Of a stretch of 64,000 nt of DNA, positions 41,289-53,911 are shown in pieces. The notes beneath the pieces were generated by a model that saw nothing but the letters and a program-made list of their open reading frames with translations, made no database searches and had not been told where the DNA came from. The stretch's first letter is position 1. The number at the start of each line of letters is the position of its first letter. Position numbers and translations under genes: made by a program. Source of the stretch: Mycobacterium sp. M26 (GTDB lineage: Bacteria; Actinomycetota; Actinomycetes; Mycobacteriales; Mycobacteriaceae); NCBI RefSeq assembly GCF_001494595.1, contig NZ_LN929907.1, positions 1,896,246 through 1,960,245 of the forward strand. Direction: 5' to 3'.

Positions 41289-42953
41289 ATGATTCGAGCT
41301 CGTGTTCGCGGTCCCTGGGGGCGTTCGGGCCCCCTGGTTCGGGGCACGAGCGCGCTGAGCCGGGCGGTCGCGCAGATCTGGCGCCGCTCGTTGCAATTGC
41401 GTGTCGTCGTGCTGACGCTGGGGCTGTCGCTGGCCGTCATCCTGGTGCTCGGATTCGTGCTGACCAGTCAGATCACCAACCGGGTGCTCGACGTGAAGGT
41501 GCACGCCGCCACCGAGGAGATCGACCGGGCGCGCAACACCGTCAGCGGCATCGTCAGCGGTGAAGAGGCCCGCTCCCTGGACAGCAGCCTGCAGCTGGCC
41601 CGCAACACTCTGATCTCCAAGACCGGCCAATCGTCGGGTGCGGCGCTGGCCGGCACGTTCGACGCGGTACTGATGGTGCCCGGTGACGGGCCGCGGGCGG
41701 CGACGGCGGCAGGTCCCGTCGAGCAGATTCCGAAGTCGTTGCGCGACTTCGTCAAAGCCGGACAGGTCAGCTACCAGTACTCGACGGTGCGTACCGAATC
41801 GTTCTCCGGCCCGGCGCTGCTGATCGGTACCCCGGTGCCCGCGCGGGTGCCCAATCTCGAGCTGTACCTGGTGTTCCCGCTCAACAGCGAGGAAAGCACC
41901 ATCACGCTGGTGCGCGGCACCATGGCCACCGGTGGCCTGGTTCTGCTGGTGCTACTGGCCGGCATCGCGCTGCTGGTCTCGCGGCAGGTGGTGCTGCCGG
42001 TGCGCTCGGCGTCGCGGATCGCCGAACGTTTCGCCGAAGGACACCTCTCGGAGCGGATGCCGGTGCGCGGCGAGGACGACATGGCCCGGCTCGGGGTGTC
42101 GTTCAACGACATGGCCGAAAGCCTGCAGCGCCAGATCACCCAACTCGAAGAGTTCGGAAACTTGCAGCGCCGCTTCACCTCCGACGTCAGCCACGAACTG
42201 CGTACACCGCTGACGACGGTGCGGATGGCGGCCGATCTGATCTACGACCACTCCGAGGAACTGGACCCGGCGCTGCGCCGCTCGATCGAGTTGATGGTCA
42301 ACGAACTCGACCGGTTCGAGACGCTGCTCAACGACCTGCTGGAGATCTCCCGGCACGACGCCGGTGTCGCCGAGCTGTCGGTGGAGGCCGTCGACCTGCG
42401 CTCCACGGTCAACAGCGCGCTGGGCAACGTCGGCCATCTGGCCGACGACGCCGGTGTCGACCTGCAGGTCGAGATGCCCGAGCAGGAAGTGATCGCCGAG
42501 GTGGATCCCCGCCGGGTCGAACGCATCCTGCGCAACCTGATCGCCAACGCGATCGACCACGCCGAGCGCAAGCCGGTGCTGATCCGGATGGCCGCCGACG
42601 AGGACACCGTGGCCGTCACGGTCCGCGACTTCGGCGTCGGGTTGCGGCCGGGCGAGGAGAAGCTGGTGTTCAGCCGGTTCTGGCGATCCGACCCGTCCCG
42701 GGTGCGCCGCTCCGGCGGAACCGGACTCGGCCTGGCGATCAGCATCGAGGATGCCCGGCTGCACCAGGGCCGGCTCGAAGCGTGGGGAGAGCCCGGTAAG
42801 GGCGCCTGCTTCCGGTTGACCCTGCCGCTGGTGCGCGGCCACAAGGTGACCACCAGCCCGCTGCCGCTGAAACCCACTGCGACACCGCGCCTGGAGGGCC
42901 GCAAGGAACAACGCCAACTGCGGCAGCGCGAGCCCGCGCAGGAGAGCGTGTGA
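41289..42953 (+). CDS. mtrB: Sensor histidine kinase MtrB
   Basis: This 554-residue kinase pairs with MtrA. It has two membrane helices (about 42-62 and 212-234) around an extracellular sensor domain, a HAMP linker, the dimerisation helix with the phospho-accepting His302 in [10 protein letters not shown], and the ATPase domain with N-box ([13 protein letters not shown]), DFGVGL and [11 protein letters not shown]. It localises to septa in other mycobacteria. Its stop overlaps the lpqB GTG (GTGA), consistent with LpqB acting on MtrB. Confidence 0.97.
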   Translation: MIRARVRGPWGRSGPLVRGTSALSRAVAQIWRRSLQLRVVVLTLGLSLAVILVLGFVLTSQITNRVLDVKVHAATEEIDRARNTVSGIVSGEEARSLDSSLQLARNTLISKTGQSSGAALAGTFDAVLMVPGDGPRAATAAGPVEQIPKSLRDFVKAGQVSYQYSTVRTESFSGPALLIGTPVPARVPNLELYLVFPLNSEESTITLVRGTMATGGLVLLVLLAGIALLVSRQVVLPVRSASRIAERFAEGHLSERMPVRGEDDMARLGVSFNDMAESLQRQITQLEEFGNLQRRFTSDVSHELRTPLTTVRMAADLIYDHSEELDPALRRSIELMVNELDRFETLLNDLLEISRHDAGVAELSVEAVDLRSTVNSALGNVGHLADDAGVDLQVEMPEQEVIAEVDPRRVERILRNLIANAIDHAERKPVLIRMAADEDTVAVTVRDFGVGLRPGEEKLVFSRFWRSDPSRVRRSGGTGLGLAISIEDARLHQGRLEAWGEPGKGACFRLTLPLVRGHKVTTSPLPLKPTATPRLEGRKEQRQLRQREPAQESV

Positions 42954-44719
42954 CACGCCGGTTGCTGACCGCAGTTCTGGTCGGCCTGGTTGCCCTGTCG
43001 ATCGGTGCGTGTGCGGGAGTCCCCAATTCCTCGGCGCCGCAAGCGATCGGGACCGTGGAGCGGCCCCAGCCCAAGAACCTGCCCAAGCCCACTCCGGGTA
43101 TGGACCCCGACCAGCTGTTGCGCGAATTCCTCAAGGCCACCGCCGACCCGGCCAACCGGCACCTGGCCGCGCGCCAGTTCCTGACCGAGTCGGCGTCCAG
43201 CGCCTGGGACGACCAGGGCAGCGCCCTGCTGATCGACAAAGTCGTGTTCGTCGAAACCCGCACGGTGGACCGGGTTTCGGTGACCATGAAGGCCGACATC
43301 CTGGGCTCGCTGTCCGATATCGGGGTGTTCGAGACCGCCGACGGCCAGCTGCCCGACCCCGGGCCCATCGAGCTGATCCAGACCGCCGACGGCTGGCGGA
43401 TCAACAAGCTGCCCAACGGGGTGTTCCTGGACTGGCAGCAGTTCCAGGCCACCTACAAGCGCAACACGCTGTACTTCGTCGATCCCACCGGTAAGACCGT
43501 CGTGCCCGACCCGCGCTACGTCGCGGTGTCCGATTCCGACCAGCTGGCCACCGAATTGGTGACCAAACTCATCGGCGGCCCGCGGCCCGAGATGGCCAAG
43601 ACGGTGCGCAACTTGATGGGCGCGCCGCTGAAGATGATCGGTCCGGTGAGCCGGGCTGACGGCGGGAAGACCGGCATCGGCAAGGGCTACGGCGGCGCAC
43701 GCATCGAACTGGAGAACCTGACCACCACCGACCCGCACAGCAGACAACTGCTTGCCGCACAGATCATCTGGACGCTGGCCCGCTCCGACATCAAGGGCCC
43801 GTATGTGATCAACGCCGACGGCGCGGCGCTGGACGACCGGTTCGCCGACGGCTGGAGCACCACCGATGTGGCCGCCACCGATCCCGGTGTGGTCGACGGC
43901 GCGTCGGCCGGGGTGCACGCCCTGATCGGCGGGTCGATGGTGTCGCTGGACGGCCAGCGCGCCACGCCGGTGCCCGGTTCGTTCGGCGCGATGGGCGACC
44001 AGATGTCGGCGTCGCTGTCGCGCACCGGACGGGACATCGCCTCGGTGGTGGCGCTGCGGCCGGGTGCGCCGGATATGGCGTCCTCGTTGTGGATCGGACC
44101 CAACGGGGGTGCCGCCGCGCAGGCCACCGATTCACGCTCGCTGACCAGGCCGTCGTGGGCGTTGGACGACGCGGTGTGGGTGGTGGTCGACGGCAACAGC
44201 GTGGTGCGGGTAATCCAGGAGGAGGCCTCCGGCCAGCCGGCTCGCATCCCGGTCGATGCCGCGGCGGTGACCTCGAAGTTCCCCGGTGCCATCACCGAAT
44301 TGCAGCTGTCCCGGGACGGGACCCGCGCCGCGATGGTGATCAACGGGCAGGTGATCCTGGCCGGGGTGGAGCAGACCCCGGTCGGCGAGTTCGCCCTGAC
44401 CTATCCGCGCCGCCTGGGCTTCGGCCTGGGGTCCTCGGTGGTGTCGCTGTCCTGGCGTACCGGTGACGACCTGGTGGTGACCCGCACCGATCCGGCCCAC
44501 CCGGTGTCGTACGTGAACCTCGACGGGGTGAACTCCGACGGGCCCAGCGGCAACGTGTCGATGCCGGTGACCGCGGTGGCCGCCAACCCGTCTGCGGTCT
44601 ACGTCTCCGACGCCCGCGGTGTGCTGCAGCTGTCCGGGACGAATGCGGAGAACGGCCAAACCTGGTCGGATGTACGGCCTTTCATGGTTCCCGGTACCGT
44701 TCCCGTGCTGCCCGGCTGA
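42950..44719 (+). CDS. lpqB: Lipoprotein LpqB
   Basis: This 589-residue protein has a lipoprotein signal with lipobox ALSIGAC, lipid-modified at Cys21. The mature part has a GerMN-like domain (about 120-330) and a C-terminal beta-propeller-like region ([29 protein letters not shown]). LpqB interacts with the extracellular domain of MtrB and influences MtrA phosphorylation. It completes the mtrA-mtrB-lpqB operon, overlapping mtrB by 4 nt. Confidence 0.96.
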   Translation: MTRRLLTAVLVGLVALSIGACAGVPNSSAPQAIGTVERPQPKNLPKPTPGMDPDQLLREFLKATADPANRHLAARQFLTESASSAWDDQGSALLIDKVVFVETRTVDRVSVTMKADILGSLSDIGVFETADGQLPDPGPIELIQTADGWRINKLPNGVFLDWQQFQATYKRNTLYFVDPTGKTVVPDPRYVAVSDSDQLATELVTKLIGGPRPEMAKTVRNLMGAPLKMIGPVSRADGGKTGIGKGYGGARIELENLTTTDPHSRQLLAAQIIWTLARSDIKGPYVINADGAALDDRFADGWSTTDVAATDPGVVDGASAGVHALIGGSMVSLDGQRATPVPGSFGAMGDQMSASLSRTGRDIASVVALRPGAPDMASSLWIGPNGGAAAQATDSRSLTRPSWALDDAVWVVVDGNSVVRVIQEEASGQPARIPVDAAAVTSKFPGAITELQLSRDGTRAAMVINGQVILAGVEQTPVGEFALTYPRRLGFGLGSSVVSLSWRTGDDLVVTRTDPAHPVSYVNLDGVNSDGPSGNVSMPVTAVAANPSAVYVSDARGVLQLSGTNAENGQTWSDVRPFMVPGTVPVLPG

Positions 44720-44733
44720 CAAGGAGAGCTCCG

Positions 44734-45261
44734 ATGCCCGGACCTGTGCTGCCCGGACCGATCCGCCAGATCGGCTACATCGTCAACGATTTCGACGCGA
44801 CGCTGAATCAATGGGTGCAGCTCGGGGTCGGCCCGTGGTACGTGATGCGGGGCATCACGCAGACCGGGGTGTACCGGGGTGAGCCGTGCACGGTGACGCT
44901 GACAATCGGCTTCGCCAACAGTGGCGACATGCAGATCGAGGTCATCCACCAGGACGATGACACTCCGTCGATCTATTCGGAATTCACCGATGCCGGCGGC
45001 GACGGCTATCACCAGCTGGCGTACTGGGCGGAGAACTTCGACGAGGCGCTGGCCGCGGGGCAGGCCGCCGGCTGGCCGGTGGTGTGGTCGGGCGGGGACG
45101 AGCAGTCGGCGCGCTACGCCTACTTCGTGCCGCCGGCGGGAACGGCGACGATCGTGGAGCTGATGGAGCTCACCGAGTCCTCGGCATGGCTGGCCGAGTT
45201 CGTGCGTTCGGCCGCCGCCGATTGGGACGGCAGCGACCCGATCCGTTCCCTGATGGGATAA
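44734..45261 (+). CDS. VOC/glyoxalase-superfamily protein
   Basis: This 175-residue protein has the two beta-alpha-beta-beta-beta modules of the vicinal oxygen chelate fold: IRQIGYIVNDFDATLNQW at the start, MQIEVIHQ, GYHQLAYWAENFDEAL and TIVELMELT near the end, with potential metal ligands (His/Glu) in the last two. It resembles methylmalonyl-CoA epimerase-like and glyoxalase-like proteins; the substrate is unknown. AAGGAG (44721-44726) precedes the ATG by 7 nt. It follows lpqB by 14 nt but has its own ribosome binding site. Confidence 0.85.
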   Translation: MPGPVLPGPIRQIGYIVNDFDATLNQWVQLGVGPWYVMRGITQTGVYRGEPCTVTLTIGFANSGDMQIEVIHQDDDTPSIYSEFTDAGGDGYHQLAYWAENFDEALAAGQAAGWPVVWSGGDEQSARYAYFVPPAGTATIVELMELTESSAWLAEFVRSAAADWDGSDPIRSLMG

Positions 45262-45271
45262 CCGCGCTCGA

Positions 45272-46093
45272 CTAGAGGTGGTTCAGGATGCGCTGCGCGA
45301 ATTCCTCAGGATGTTCGCGGTGCAGGAAATGTCCGCCAGGAAAGTCCTCGACGATGTAGTCGCCGTCGAACTTAAGGGCGGCGGCTCGAAAGTCCGATGG
45401 CTCGGCAACAGGGTCATCGCTTCCGGCGAAGACCACAGTCGGCACGGTGATCCGCGCTTTCAGTGATGCCGAAGGGATGGGCGAGAGTTTCCGGTAGTAG
45501 CCGAAAGCGGCATTCAGGCTGCCGGGACTCGAGAAGCACGCTCGGATGGCGTCGAACTCGCCCGGGGCGGGACTCCACGTGGGCGACCACCGCCGATAGA
45601 TCGCGGGTAGCGCCGCAAAATCGTTACGTGCGAAGCGTTTCGGGGCTCCCGGGAGTTTGTATGTCGCGAAATGACGTATGCCCCAAAGTTTTCGCAACGA
45701 CGGTTTCAAGGCTCCCGGGTGCGGAATGGCGATTGTGATCAGCTTCGCGACTCGGTGCGGACCGAGCGCTGCGGCACCGTAGGCGGCCGCGGCGCCCCAA
45801 TCGTGGCCGACGACGATGGCCTCCTGCGCCCCCAGGGCGGGTATCAGTGCGAGGACGTCGCGCGCCAAGGTCTCCTGATCTGGGTCTGCGTTCGGGACGC
45901 CGGTCGGGTGATATCCGCGCATGAACGGGCTGACGGCGCGATAGCCCTTTGTGGCGAGCCGGGAGCGAAGATCGTCCCACGTATGTGCGGTGTCCGGGAA
46001 CCCGTGGAGCAACAGCACGAGCGGGCCCGAGCCCTCGTCGAGATAGGCAAACCTGAGTCCGTTTGCGTCGATGTAATTGAGCTCGTCGGCCAT
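45272..46093 (-). CDS. Alpha/beta hydrolase (epoxide-hydrolase-like)
   Basis: This 273-residue protein has LLLHGFPDTAHTWDDL (oxyanion HGFP), the nucleophile elbow GHDWGAAAA with an aspartate nucleophile typical of epoxide hydrolases and haloalkane dehalogenases, GSDDPVAEP for the acid and GGHFLHREHP for the catalytic histidine. It could open epoxides or act on halides or esters. I chose ATG 46093; the longer frame adds a basic, unconserved tail. The coding sequence looks somewhat less GC-biased at third positions than its neighbours, which may hint at separate origin. Confidence 0.87.
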   Translation of the reverse strand: MADELNYIDANGLRFAYLDEGSGPLVLLLHGFPDTAHTWDDLRSRLATKGYRAVSPFMRGYHPTGVPNADPDQETLARDVLALIPALGAQEAIVVGHDWGAAAAYGAAALGPHRVAKLITIAIPHPGALKPSLRKLWGIRHFATYKLPGAPKRFARNDFAALPAIYRRWSPTWSPAPGEFDAIRACFSSPGSLNAAFGYYRKLSPIPSASLKARITVPTVVFAGSDDPVAEPSDFRAAALKFDGDYIVEDFPGGHFLHREHPEEFAQRILNHL

Positions 46094-46206
46094 GTTGCGA
46101 CCGTAACCCTCGTCACACGTCCGCCGCACCCGGCAGCGAATCACCTAGCTGAGCTAAATTTCTCGGCCTACCGTGGCGTTGTACGGGGGCAACGAGGAGG
46201 CAACCC

Positions 46207-46374
46207 ATGAGCCCGTTGATGACATCGGTGGACATCATCCGCTACGCGATCGGCGATCAGGTGCGTGAACTCGGCGGCAACGAGGACACCGTCGACCAGA
46301 TCGCCACCTCGGCGGCCTACGCCGTCTGGATCGGCGCCGCCGCCGACGTGGAGAGGCGCTCGGCCGGTCTGTAG
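46207..46374 (+). CDS. Small 55-residue protein of unknown function
   Basis: The frame runs from ATG 46207 to TAG 46372-46374. A full AGGAGG (46195-46200) lies 6 nt before the ATG, much better than for most genes here, which argues that it is translated. The product (MSPLMTSVDIIRYAIG start) is predicted to be mainly helical and acidic, with an AYAVWIGAAADVERR helix at the C-terminus. No family recognised. It lies between the divergent hydrolase and the comF-like gene. Confidence 0.6.
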   Translation: MSPLMTSVDIIRYAIGDQVRELGGNEDTVDQIATSAAYAVWIGAAADVERRSAGL

Positions 46375-46406
46375 ACCTGTCACACCCCCGCGGCACACTG
46401 CCGACC

Positions 46407-47036
46407 ATGCTCGACCTGGTCCTGCCGCGGGAGTGCGGCGGCTGCGGTGCACCGTCGACCACCTGGTGTGACACCTGCGCCACCGCCCTCGATGTCCAGT
46501 CCGACGAGCCGCACCTGGTCACCCCGCGCGTCGACCCCGAGGTGCCCGTCTTCGCGCTCGGCCGCTACGCGGGCGCCCGCCGCCAGGCCATCGTCGCGGT
46601 CAAGGAACACGGCCGCCGCGACCTCGTCGCACCCCTGGCCCGGGCGCTGGCCCTCGGCCTTCACCACCTGACTGTCTGGGGCATCCTCGACACCCCGCTG
46701 ACCCTCGTCCCCGCACCGACCCGCGCCTGGGCCGCCCGCCGCCGCGGGGGAGACCCGGTCACCCGCATCGCCGCGGCGGCCACCGAACATCACCCGGACC
46801 TCGCCGTCGTCGCCGCCCTGCGCACCAAGGCCCTGGTCCGTGATTCCGTCGGACTCACCAGCACCGCGCGCGAGCACAACCTGCGCGGCCGGGTCCGCCT
46901 CACCCGCCCCGTCACGGGTCCCGTCGTGCTGATCGACGACATCATCACCACCGGTGCGACCGCCCGGGAAGCCGTGCGCACCCTGCACGCCGTCGGGGCG
47001 CAAGTGACGGCTGTGCTCACCCTCGCGCACGCCTGA
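46407..47036 (+). CDS. ComF-family phosphoribosyltransferase-like protein
   Basis: This 209-residue protein (Rv3242c position) has an N-terminal zinc ribbon (Cys10, Cys13, Cys21, Cys24), a helical middle part with AIVAVKEHGRRDL, and a C-terminal phosphoribosyltransferase domain with PRPP loop VLIDDIITTGAT. ComF proteins act in DNA uptake in competent bacteria; the mycobacterial role is unknown and may concern nucleotide salvage. Length is typical. Confidence 0.88.
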   Translation: MLDLVLPRECGGCGAPSTTWCDTCATALDVQSDEPHLVTPRVDPEVPVFALGRYAGARRQAIVAVKEHGRRDLVAPLARALALGLHHLTVWGILDTPLTLVPAPTRAWAARRRGGDPVTRIAAAATEHHPDLAVVAALRTKALVRDSVGLTSTAREHNLRGRVRLTRPVTGPVVLIDDIITTGATAREAVRTLHAVGAQVTAVLTLAHA

Positions 47037-47200
47037 GGCACCGATGTCATTGGTCCTTGTAACGAAGGTCCTAAGAACTGGAAACAGGTGCGTCGAAAAG
47101 GTGGCATCACCGAGTGAACACGGACTACCGTCGGGGCCAACACACCGTGAACACATCACGGGGGCGGCCTAGGACCAGGCCCGCCACTTCGCCGAAACGG

Positions 47201-47224
47201 TAGGAGGTGATTTCTTCGACCTCT
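47201..47224 (+). other. Strong anti-SD match inside a hairpin in the hpf leader
   Basis: AGGAGGTGAT (47202-47211) is complementary to the 3' end of 16S rRNA over ten bases, yet no ATG, GTG or TTG lies at a usable distance. GGAGGT (47203-47208) can pair with ACCTCT (47219-47224). The sequence is 120 nt upstream of the hpf start codon. It may be a regulatory ribosome-standby or sequestering element, or chance. Confidence 0.3.
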
Positions 47225-47330
47225 GGCGCCGGCGGGCGAGAGTCCGTGCCTTTCCTGTCCGGCGCAGTTATCGATGACAGGCCGGGCACGCTCCGTGCGT
47301 GCAACCCGTAAGAGAAACGAGTTGTCAAGC

Positions 47331-48005
47331 ATGTCAATCCAATCCGTGAATGAAGATCAGCTGACCGACACCGATGAAACCTCCGAAGCCGGGCCCAGCG
47401 CCGAAGTCCAGGTGACAGGCCGCAACGTCGAGGTTCCCGACCACTACCGCGTGTACGTCTCCAACAAGCTCGCCCGTCTCGAGCGGTTCGATCGCTCGAT
47501 CTACCGCTTCGATGTCGAGCTCGAGCACGAGCGCAACCGCCGCCAGCGCAAGAACTGTCAGCACGTCGAGATCACCGCGCGCGGACGCGGTCCTGTCGTC
47601 CGCGGCGAGGCCTGCGCCGAGAGCTTCTACGGAGCCTTCGAGGCGGCCGTGCACAAGCTCGAGAACCGGCTGCGCCGCAGCAAGGACCGGCGCAAGGTGC
47701 ACTACGGCGACAAGACCCCGGTTTCGCTGCACGAGGCCACCGCCGTCATCGACGCCGCCGCCGCATTCACGCCGAAGGCCGATACCGCGCCCGCCGTCGA
47801 GGAGATCGCGGTCGAGGACCACGAGCCGGGCCGCATCGTGCGCACCAAGGACCACCCGGCCACGCCGATGACCGTCGACGATGCGCTCTACGAGATGGAG
47901 CTGGTCGGCCACGACTTCTTCTTGTTCCACGACAAGGAGAGCGACCGTCCGTCGGTCGTCTACCGTCGGCACGCCTACGACTACGGGTTGATCCGGCTCG
48001 CGTAG
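47331..48005 (+). CDS. hpf: Long-form ribosome hibernation promoting factor
   Basis: This 224-residue protein (Rv3241c position) has an N-terminal S30AE domain (about 27-125: VTGRNVEVPDHYRVYV, VELEHERN, HVEITARGRGPVVRGE), a linker, and a C-terminal dimerisation domain (about 165-222: IVRTKDHPATPMTVDDALYEMELVGHDFFLF, in parts). Long HPF binds the 30S decoding site and pairs ribosomes in stationary phase. ATG 47331 has no clear adjacent ribosome binding site. The 294-nt gap upstream has a GGTCCT direct repeat (47052 and 47067) and the leader element noted separately. Confidence 0.93.
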   Translation: MSIQSVNEDQLTDTDETSEAGPSAEVQVTGRNVEVPDHYRVYVSNKLARLERFDRSIYRFDVELEHERNRRQRKNCQHVEITARGRGPVVRGEACAESFYGAFEAAVHKLENRLRRSKDRRKVHYGDKTPVSLHEATAVIDAAAAFTPKADTAPAVEEIAVEDHEPGRIVRTKDHPATPMTVDDALYEMELVGHDFFLFHDKESDRPSVVYRRHAYDYGLIRLA

Positions 48006-48094
48006 GCCTGCCCGGTCCAGGCTGACGGGGACCGAACAGCGCTTCACCTAGGATGGAGGGCGCTCACGCCTCCAATCCACGAGGGAACACAACT

Positions 48095-50899
<2,805 letters not shown>

Positions 50900-51367
50900 T
50901 CAGCCGATGTGCAGTGCGACCACCTGCCAGCGCAGGCCGGTCGGCGTTGCTACCTGCTGCACCCGGCAGGCGATCGCGTGCACCCGGTCATCGCGGGTAT
51001 AGGTTGCCGCGACTTCGGCAGCGGTTCCATCGGAACCGACCGGCTGTACCCGCAGCCGGCGTAGTCGGGCCGGGGAGCGACGGTCGTGGCGCAGAACTGC
51101 GGGTAGCAGCGAGTCGACCAGACCGCCGGCCAGCAGTGGGCGGAGTTGCCCCAGTGGGCGACGCCGGTCGATGACTTCCAGAACCCGGCGCAGCGCGGCG
51201 TCGGCGAACCCGCCGGCGGCCCGCATCGGGGCGCCGTCCGGCGCCGGCAGCGGCCGCGGTGGCGATCCGGGTACTCGTCTGCGGGACAGCCGGACCGGTT
51301 CCGCGGCAACGTCGGATGTGGGGGGCTCGTAGTCGATGACGGGAACGACGGGAACGACGCTGGGCAT
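50900..51367 (-). CDS. DUF6459 (Rv-type secA-linked) protein
   Basis: This 155-residue protein has a proline-rich N-terminus (VVPVVPVIDYEPP) and a C-terminal alpha/beta domain with ADAALRRVLEVIDRRRPLGQLRPLL, RLRRLRVQPVG, AEVAATYTRDDRVHAIACRV and RWQVVALHIG. This family lies beside secA in many actinobacteria and has no known function; older databases sometimes label relatives as 3-hydroxyacyl-CoA dehydrogenase, which this sequence does not support. ATG 51367 has GGAGAG 4 nt upstream. The gene is convergent with secA1, with no bases between the stops. Confidence 0.8.
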   Translation of the reverse strand: MPSVVPVVPVIDYEPPTSDVAAEPVRLSRRRVPGSPPRPLPAPDGAPMRAAGGFADAALRRVLEVIDRRRPLGQLRPLLAGGLVDSLLPAVLRHDRRSPARLRRLRVQPVGSDGTAAEVAATYTRDDRVHAIACRVQQVATPTGLRWQVVALHIG

Positions 51368-51574
51368 GGCACTCTCCGGTGATCGGTCGATCAGGGACCG
51401 GCCGCTGGAGAGGAGCGGGCCGTTGGCGTCATGATGGCACAGTCGGCGCCGTCGCGTGTGCACCCGTCATGCGGGATGGCGGCGACGGCGGTTACCGTGG
51501 CGGGACGGATCCGGGTGCTTGGCGGGCGGAAGTTCCCCGGGAATGGTTGAGCCGACGAGGGGAATAGCGCAACG

Positions 51575-52984
51575 ATGGTGACTCGGTTGTCAGCATCGGA
51601 CGCGTCGTTCTACCACCTGGAGAACACCGCGACGCCGATGTACGTCGGCTCGCTGTCGATCGTGCGCAAGCCGCGCGCCGGGCTGAGCTACGACACTCTG
51701 CTGGAGACCATCGAACACCGGCTGCCGCAGATTCCGCGCTACCGGCAGAAGGTCCGCGAAGTCACCCTCGGGCTGGCCCGCCCGGTCTGGGTCGACGACC
51801 CCGACTTCGACATCACCTATCACGTGCGCCGCTCGGCGCTGCCGTCGCCGGGCAGCGACGCCCAGCTGCACGAGCTGATCGCCCGGCTGGGCTCCCGGCC
51901 GCTGGACCGCTCCCGGCCACTGTGGGAGATGTACCTGATCGAGGGCCTGGCCAAGAACCGGCTGGCCATCTACACCAAAACGCACCAGGCCCTGGTCAAC
52001 GGGATGACCGCCTTGGAGATCGGCCACGTGATCGCCGACCGCACTCAGCGGCCGCCGGCCTTCGGTGAGGACATCTGGATCCCGGGACGCGAACCCAGCA
52101 GCCGTCAGCTGCTGCTCGGCGCGGTCGGGGACTGGCTGGCCCGGCCCGGTCAGCAGCTCGACGCGGTCCGCTCGGCGGTCACCGACGTCGCCACCAACAG
52201 TGCGGAGCTGGCCGACCTGGCCCGCCGGCTGACCGACGTCGCCCGCACCGTCGCCCGCGGCACCGCCCCGGACAGTCCGCTGAACACCAAGGTCTCGCGC
52301 AACCGCCGGTTCACCGTGGCCAGCGGGTCGCTGGCCGACTTCCGCAAGGTCCGGTCGCGCTATGACTGCGACGTCAACGACGTGGTGCTGGCCGTGGTCG
52401 CCGGTGCGCTGCGCAACTGGCTGCTGTCCCGCGGTGAGCCGGTGACCACCACCTCCACCGTGCGGGCGATGGCACCGACGTCGGTGTATCCCGAGGCGGA
52501 TCTGGAGGCCTCCGGCCCTGGGCAGGCGATCAGTGAGGTCGCCCCGTTCCTGGTGGATCTGCCGGTGGGGGAGGGCAATCCGGTGGTGCGGCTGTCGCAG
52601 ATCGCGCACGCCACCGAGTCCCACTCGGCGGCGGCCAGCCTGGTCGACGCCCGCACCATCGTCACGCTGTCCGGGTTCGCGCCGCCCACCCTGCACGCGA
52701 TGGGCACCCGGGTGGCCACGCAGTTCTCCGCCCGGCAGTTCAACCTGCTGATCACCAACGTGCCCGGCCCGCAGTCGCAGATGTACCTGGCCGGCACCAA
52801 GCTGCTGGAGACCTACGCCGTGCCGCCGCTGCTGCACAACCAGGTGCTCGCCATCGGGGTGACGTCCTACTGCGGCATGCTCTACTTCGGGATCAACGCT
52901 GACCGTGAGGCCATGAGCGACGTCGACGTGTTCCCGGCGCTGCTGGCCGAATCGCTCGAGGAGCTTCTCGAGGCCGCCCAGTAA
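51575..52984 (+). CDS. Wax ester synthase/diacylglycerol acyltransferase-like protein with altered active site
   Basis: This 469-residue protein follows the WS/DGAT family in full: LSASDASFYHLENTATPM at the start, IPRYRQKVRE, PLDRSRPLWEMYLIEGL, CDVNDVVLAVVAGALRNWL, SVYPEADLEASG region, and the NVPGP motif with LLITNVPGPQ. The catalytic HHxxxDG reads H-Q-A-L-V-N-G at residues 137-143, so the second, catalytic histidine is glutamine and the aspartate is asparagine. Acyl transfer by the usual mechanism is therefore doubtful. The start ATG 51575 has GAGGGG upstream. It lies in the Rv3233c/Rv3234c neighbourhood. Confidence 0.85.
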   Translation: MVTRLSASDASFYHLENTATPMYVGSLSIVRKPRAGLSYDTLLETIEHRLPQIPRYRQKVREVTLGLARPVWVDDPDFDITYHVRRSALPSPGSDAQLHELIARLGSRPLDRSRPLWEMYLIEGLAKNRLAIYTKTHQALVNGMTALEIGHVIADRTQRPPAFGEDIWIPGREPSSRQLLLGAVGDWLARPGQQLDAVRSAVTDVATNSAELADLARRLTDVARTVARGTAPDSPLNTKVSRNRRFTVASGSLADFRKVRSRYDCDVNDVVLAVVAGALRNWLLSRGEPVTTTSTVRAMAPTSVYPEADLEASGPGQAISEVAPFLVDLPVGEGNPVVRLSQIAHATESHSAAASLVDARTIVTLSGFAPPTLHAMGTRVATQFSARQFNLLITNVPGPQSQMYLAGTKLLETYAVPPLLHNQVLAIGVTSYCGMLYFGINADREAMSDVDVFPALLAESLEELLEAAQ

Positions 52985-53029
52985 TCCACTTGGTCAGCGC
53001 ACGACGGCCCGTGGTCGTACGATGCGGCG

Positions 53030-53902
53030 ATGGGTGACGTCGAGACCAACGGTTCGCCACCGAAGGGTAAACCGAAGAAGAAGCCGGTTCGCCGGATTCC
53101 CAACGAGGCCTACGAAGCCGAGTTGTTCAGGCTGCAAACCGAGTTCGTGAAACTCCAGGAGTGGGTCCGCCAGACCGGGGCGCGCATCGTGGTGATCTTC
53201 GAGGGCCGCGACGCCGCAGGCAAGGGCGGCACCATCAAGCGCATCACCGAGTATCTGAGCCCGCGCGTGGTGCGCATCGCGGCCCTGCCCGCACCGACCG
53301 AACGTGAACGCGGTCAGTGGTACTACCAGCGCTATATCCAGCACCTGCCCGCCAAGGGTGAGATCACCCTGTTCGACCGGTCCTGGTACAACCGGGCCGG
53401 TGTGGAGAAGGTGATGGGATTCTGCACGCCGCAAGAACATTCGCTGTTCCTGCGGCAGACGCCGATTTTCGAGCAGATGCTCATCGACGAAGGCATCATC
53501 CTGCGCAAGTACTGGTTCTCGGTGTCCGACGAAGAACAGCTGCGCCGGTTCCGGTCGCGCCTCAATGATCCTGTGCGGCAATGGAAACTCTCACCGATGG
53601 ACCTCGAGTCGATCTACCGCTGGGAGGACTATTCGCGCGCCAAGGACCAGATGATGGTCCACACCGACACCCCGAACAGTCCCTGGTACGTGGTGGAGTC
53701 CGACGTCAAAAAGCACGCCCGGCTGAACATGATGGCCCACCTGCTGTCCACCATCGACTACACCGAGGTCGAGCTGCCCAAGGTCGACCTGCCCGAACGG
53801 CCGGTGATCAGCGGCAGCTACTACCGGCCGCCGCGGGAGTTGTCGACGTATGTGCCCGACTACGTGTCCACCCTGATCGGCGATCCGGAGAACGGCGGCT
53901 AA
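53030..53902 (+). CDS. ppk2: Polyphosphate kinase 2
   Basis: This 290-residue protein (Rv3232c position) has the PPK2 Walker A in FEGRDAAGKGG (58-68), the lid residues, Walker B FDRSWYNRAGVEKVMGF (read in parts) and the C-terminal KKHARLNMMAHLL. It makes GTP from polyphosphate and GDP in M. tuberculosis. A basic, lysine-rich N-terminus (KGKPKKKPVRR) precedes the fold. ATG 53030 comes exactly 6 nt after TACGAT (53018-53023) with no ribosome binding site, suggesting a leaderless mRNA. Confidence 0.95.
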   Translation: MGDVETNGSPPKGKPKKKPVRRIPNEAYEAELFRLQTEFVKLQEWVRQTGARIVVIFEGRDAAGKGGTIKRITEYLSPRVVRIAALPAPTERERGQWYYQRYIQHLPAKGEITLFDRSWYNRAGVEKVMGFCTPQEHSLFLRQTPIFEQMLIDEGIILRKYWFSVSDEEQLRRFRSRLNDPVRQWKLSPMDLESIYRWEDYSRAKDQMMVHTDTPNSPWYVVESDVKKHARLNMMAHLLSTIDYTEVELPKVDLPERPVISGSYYRPPRELSTYVPDYVSTLIGDPENGG

Positions 53903-53911
53903 TCTGCGTGG

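Noticed and set aside
47207..47311. 34-codon upstream frame before hpf (GTG start)
   Set aside because: Its GTG lies inside the anti-SD match itself and no separate ribosome binding site exists.
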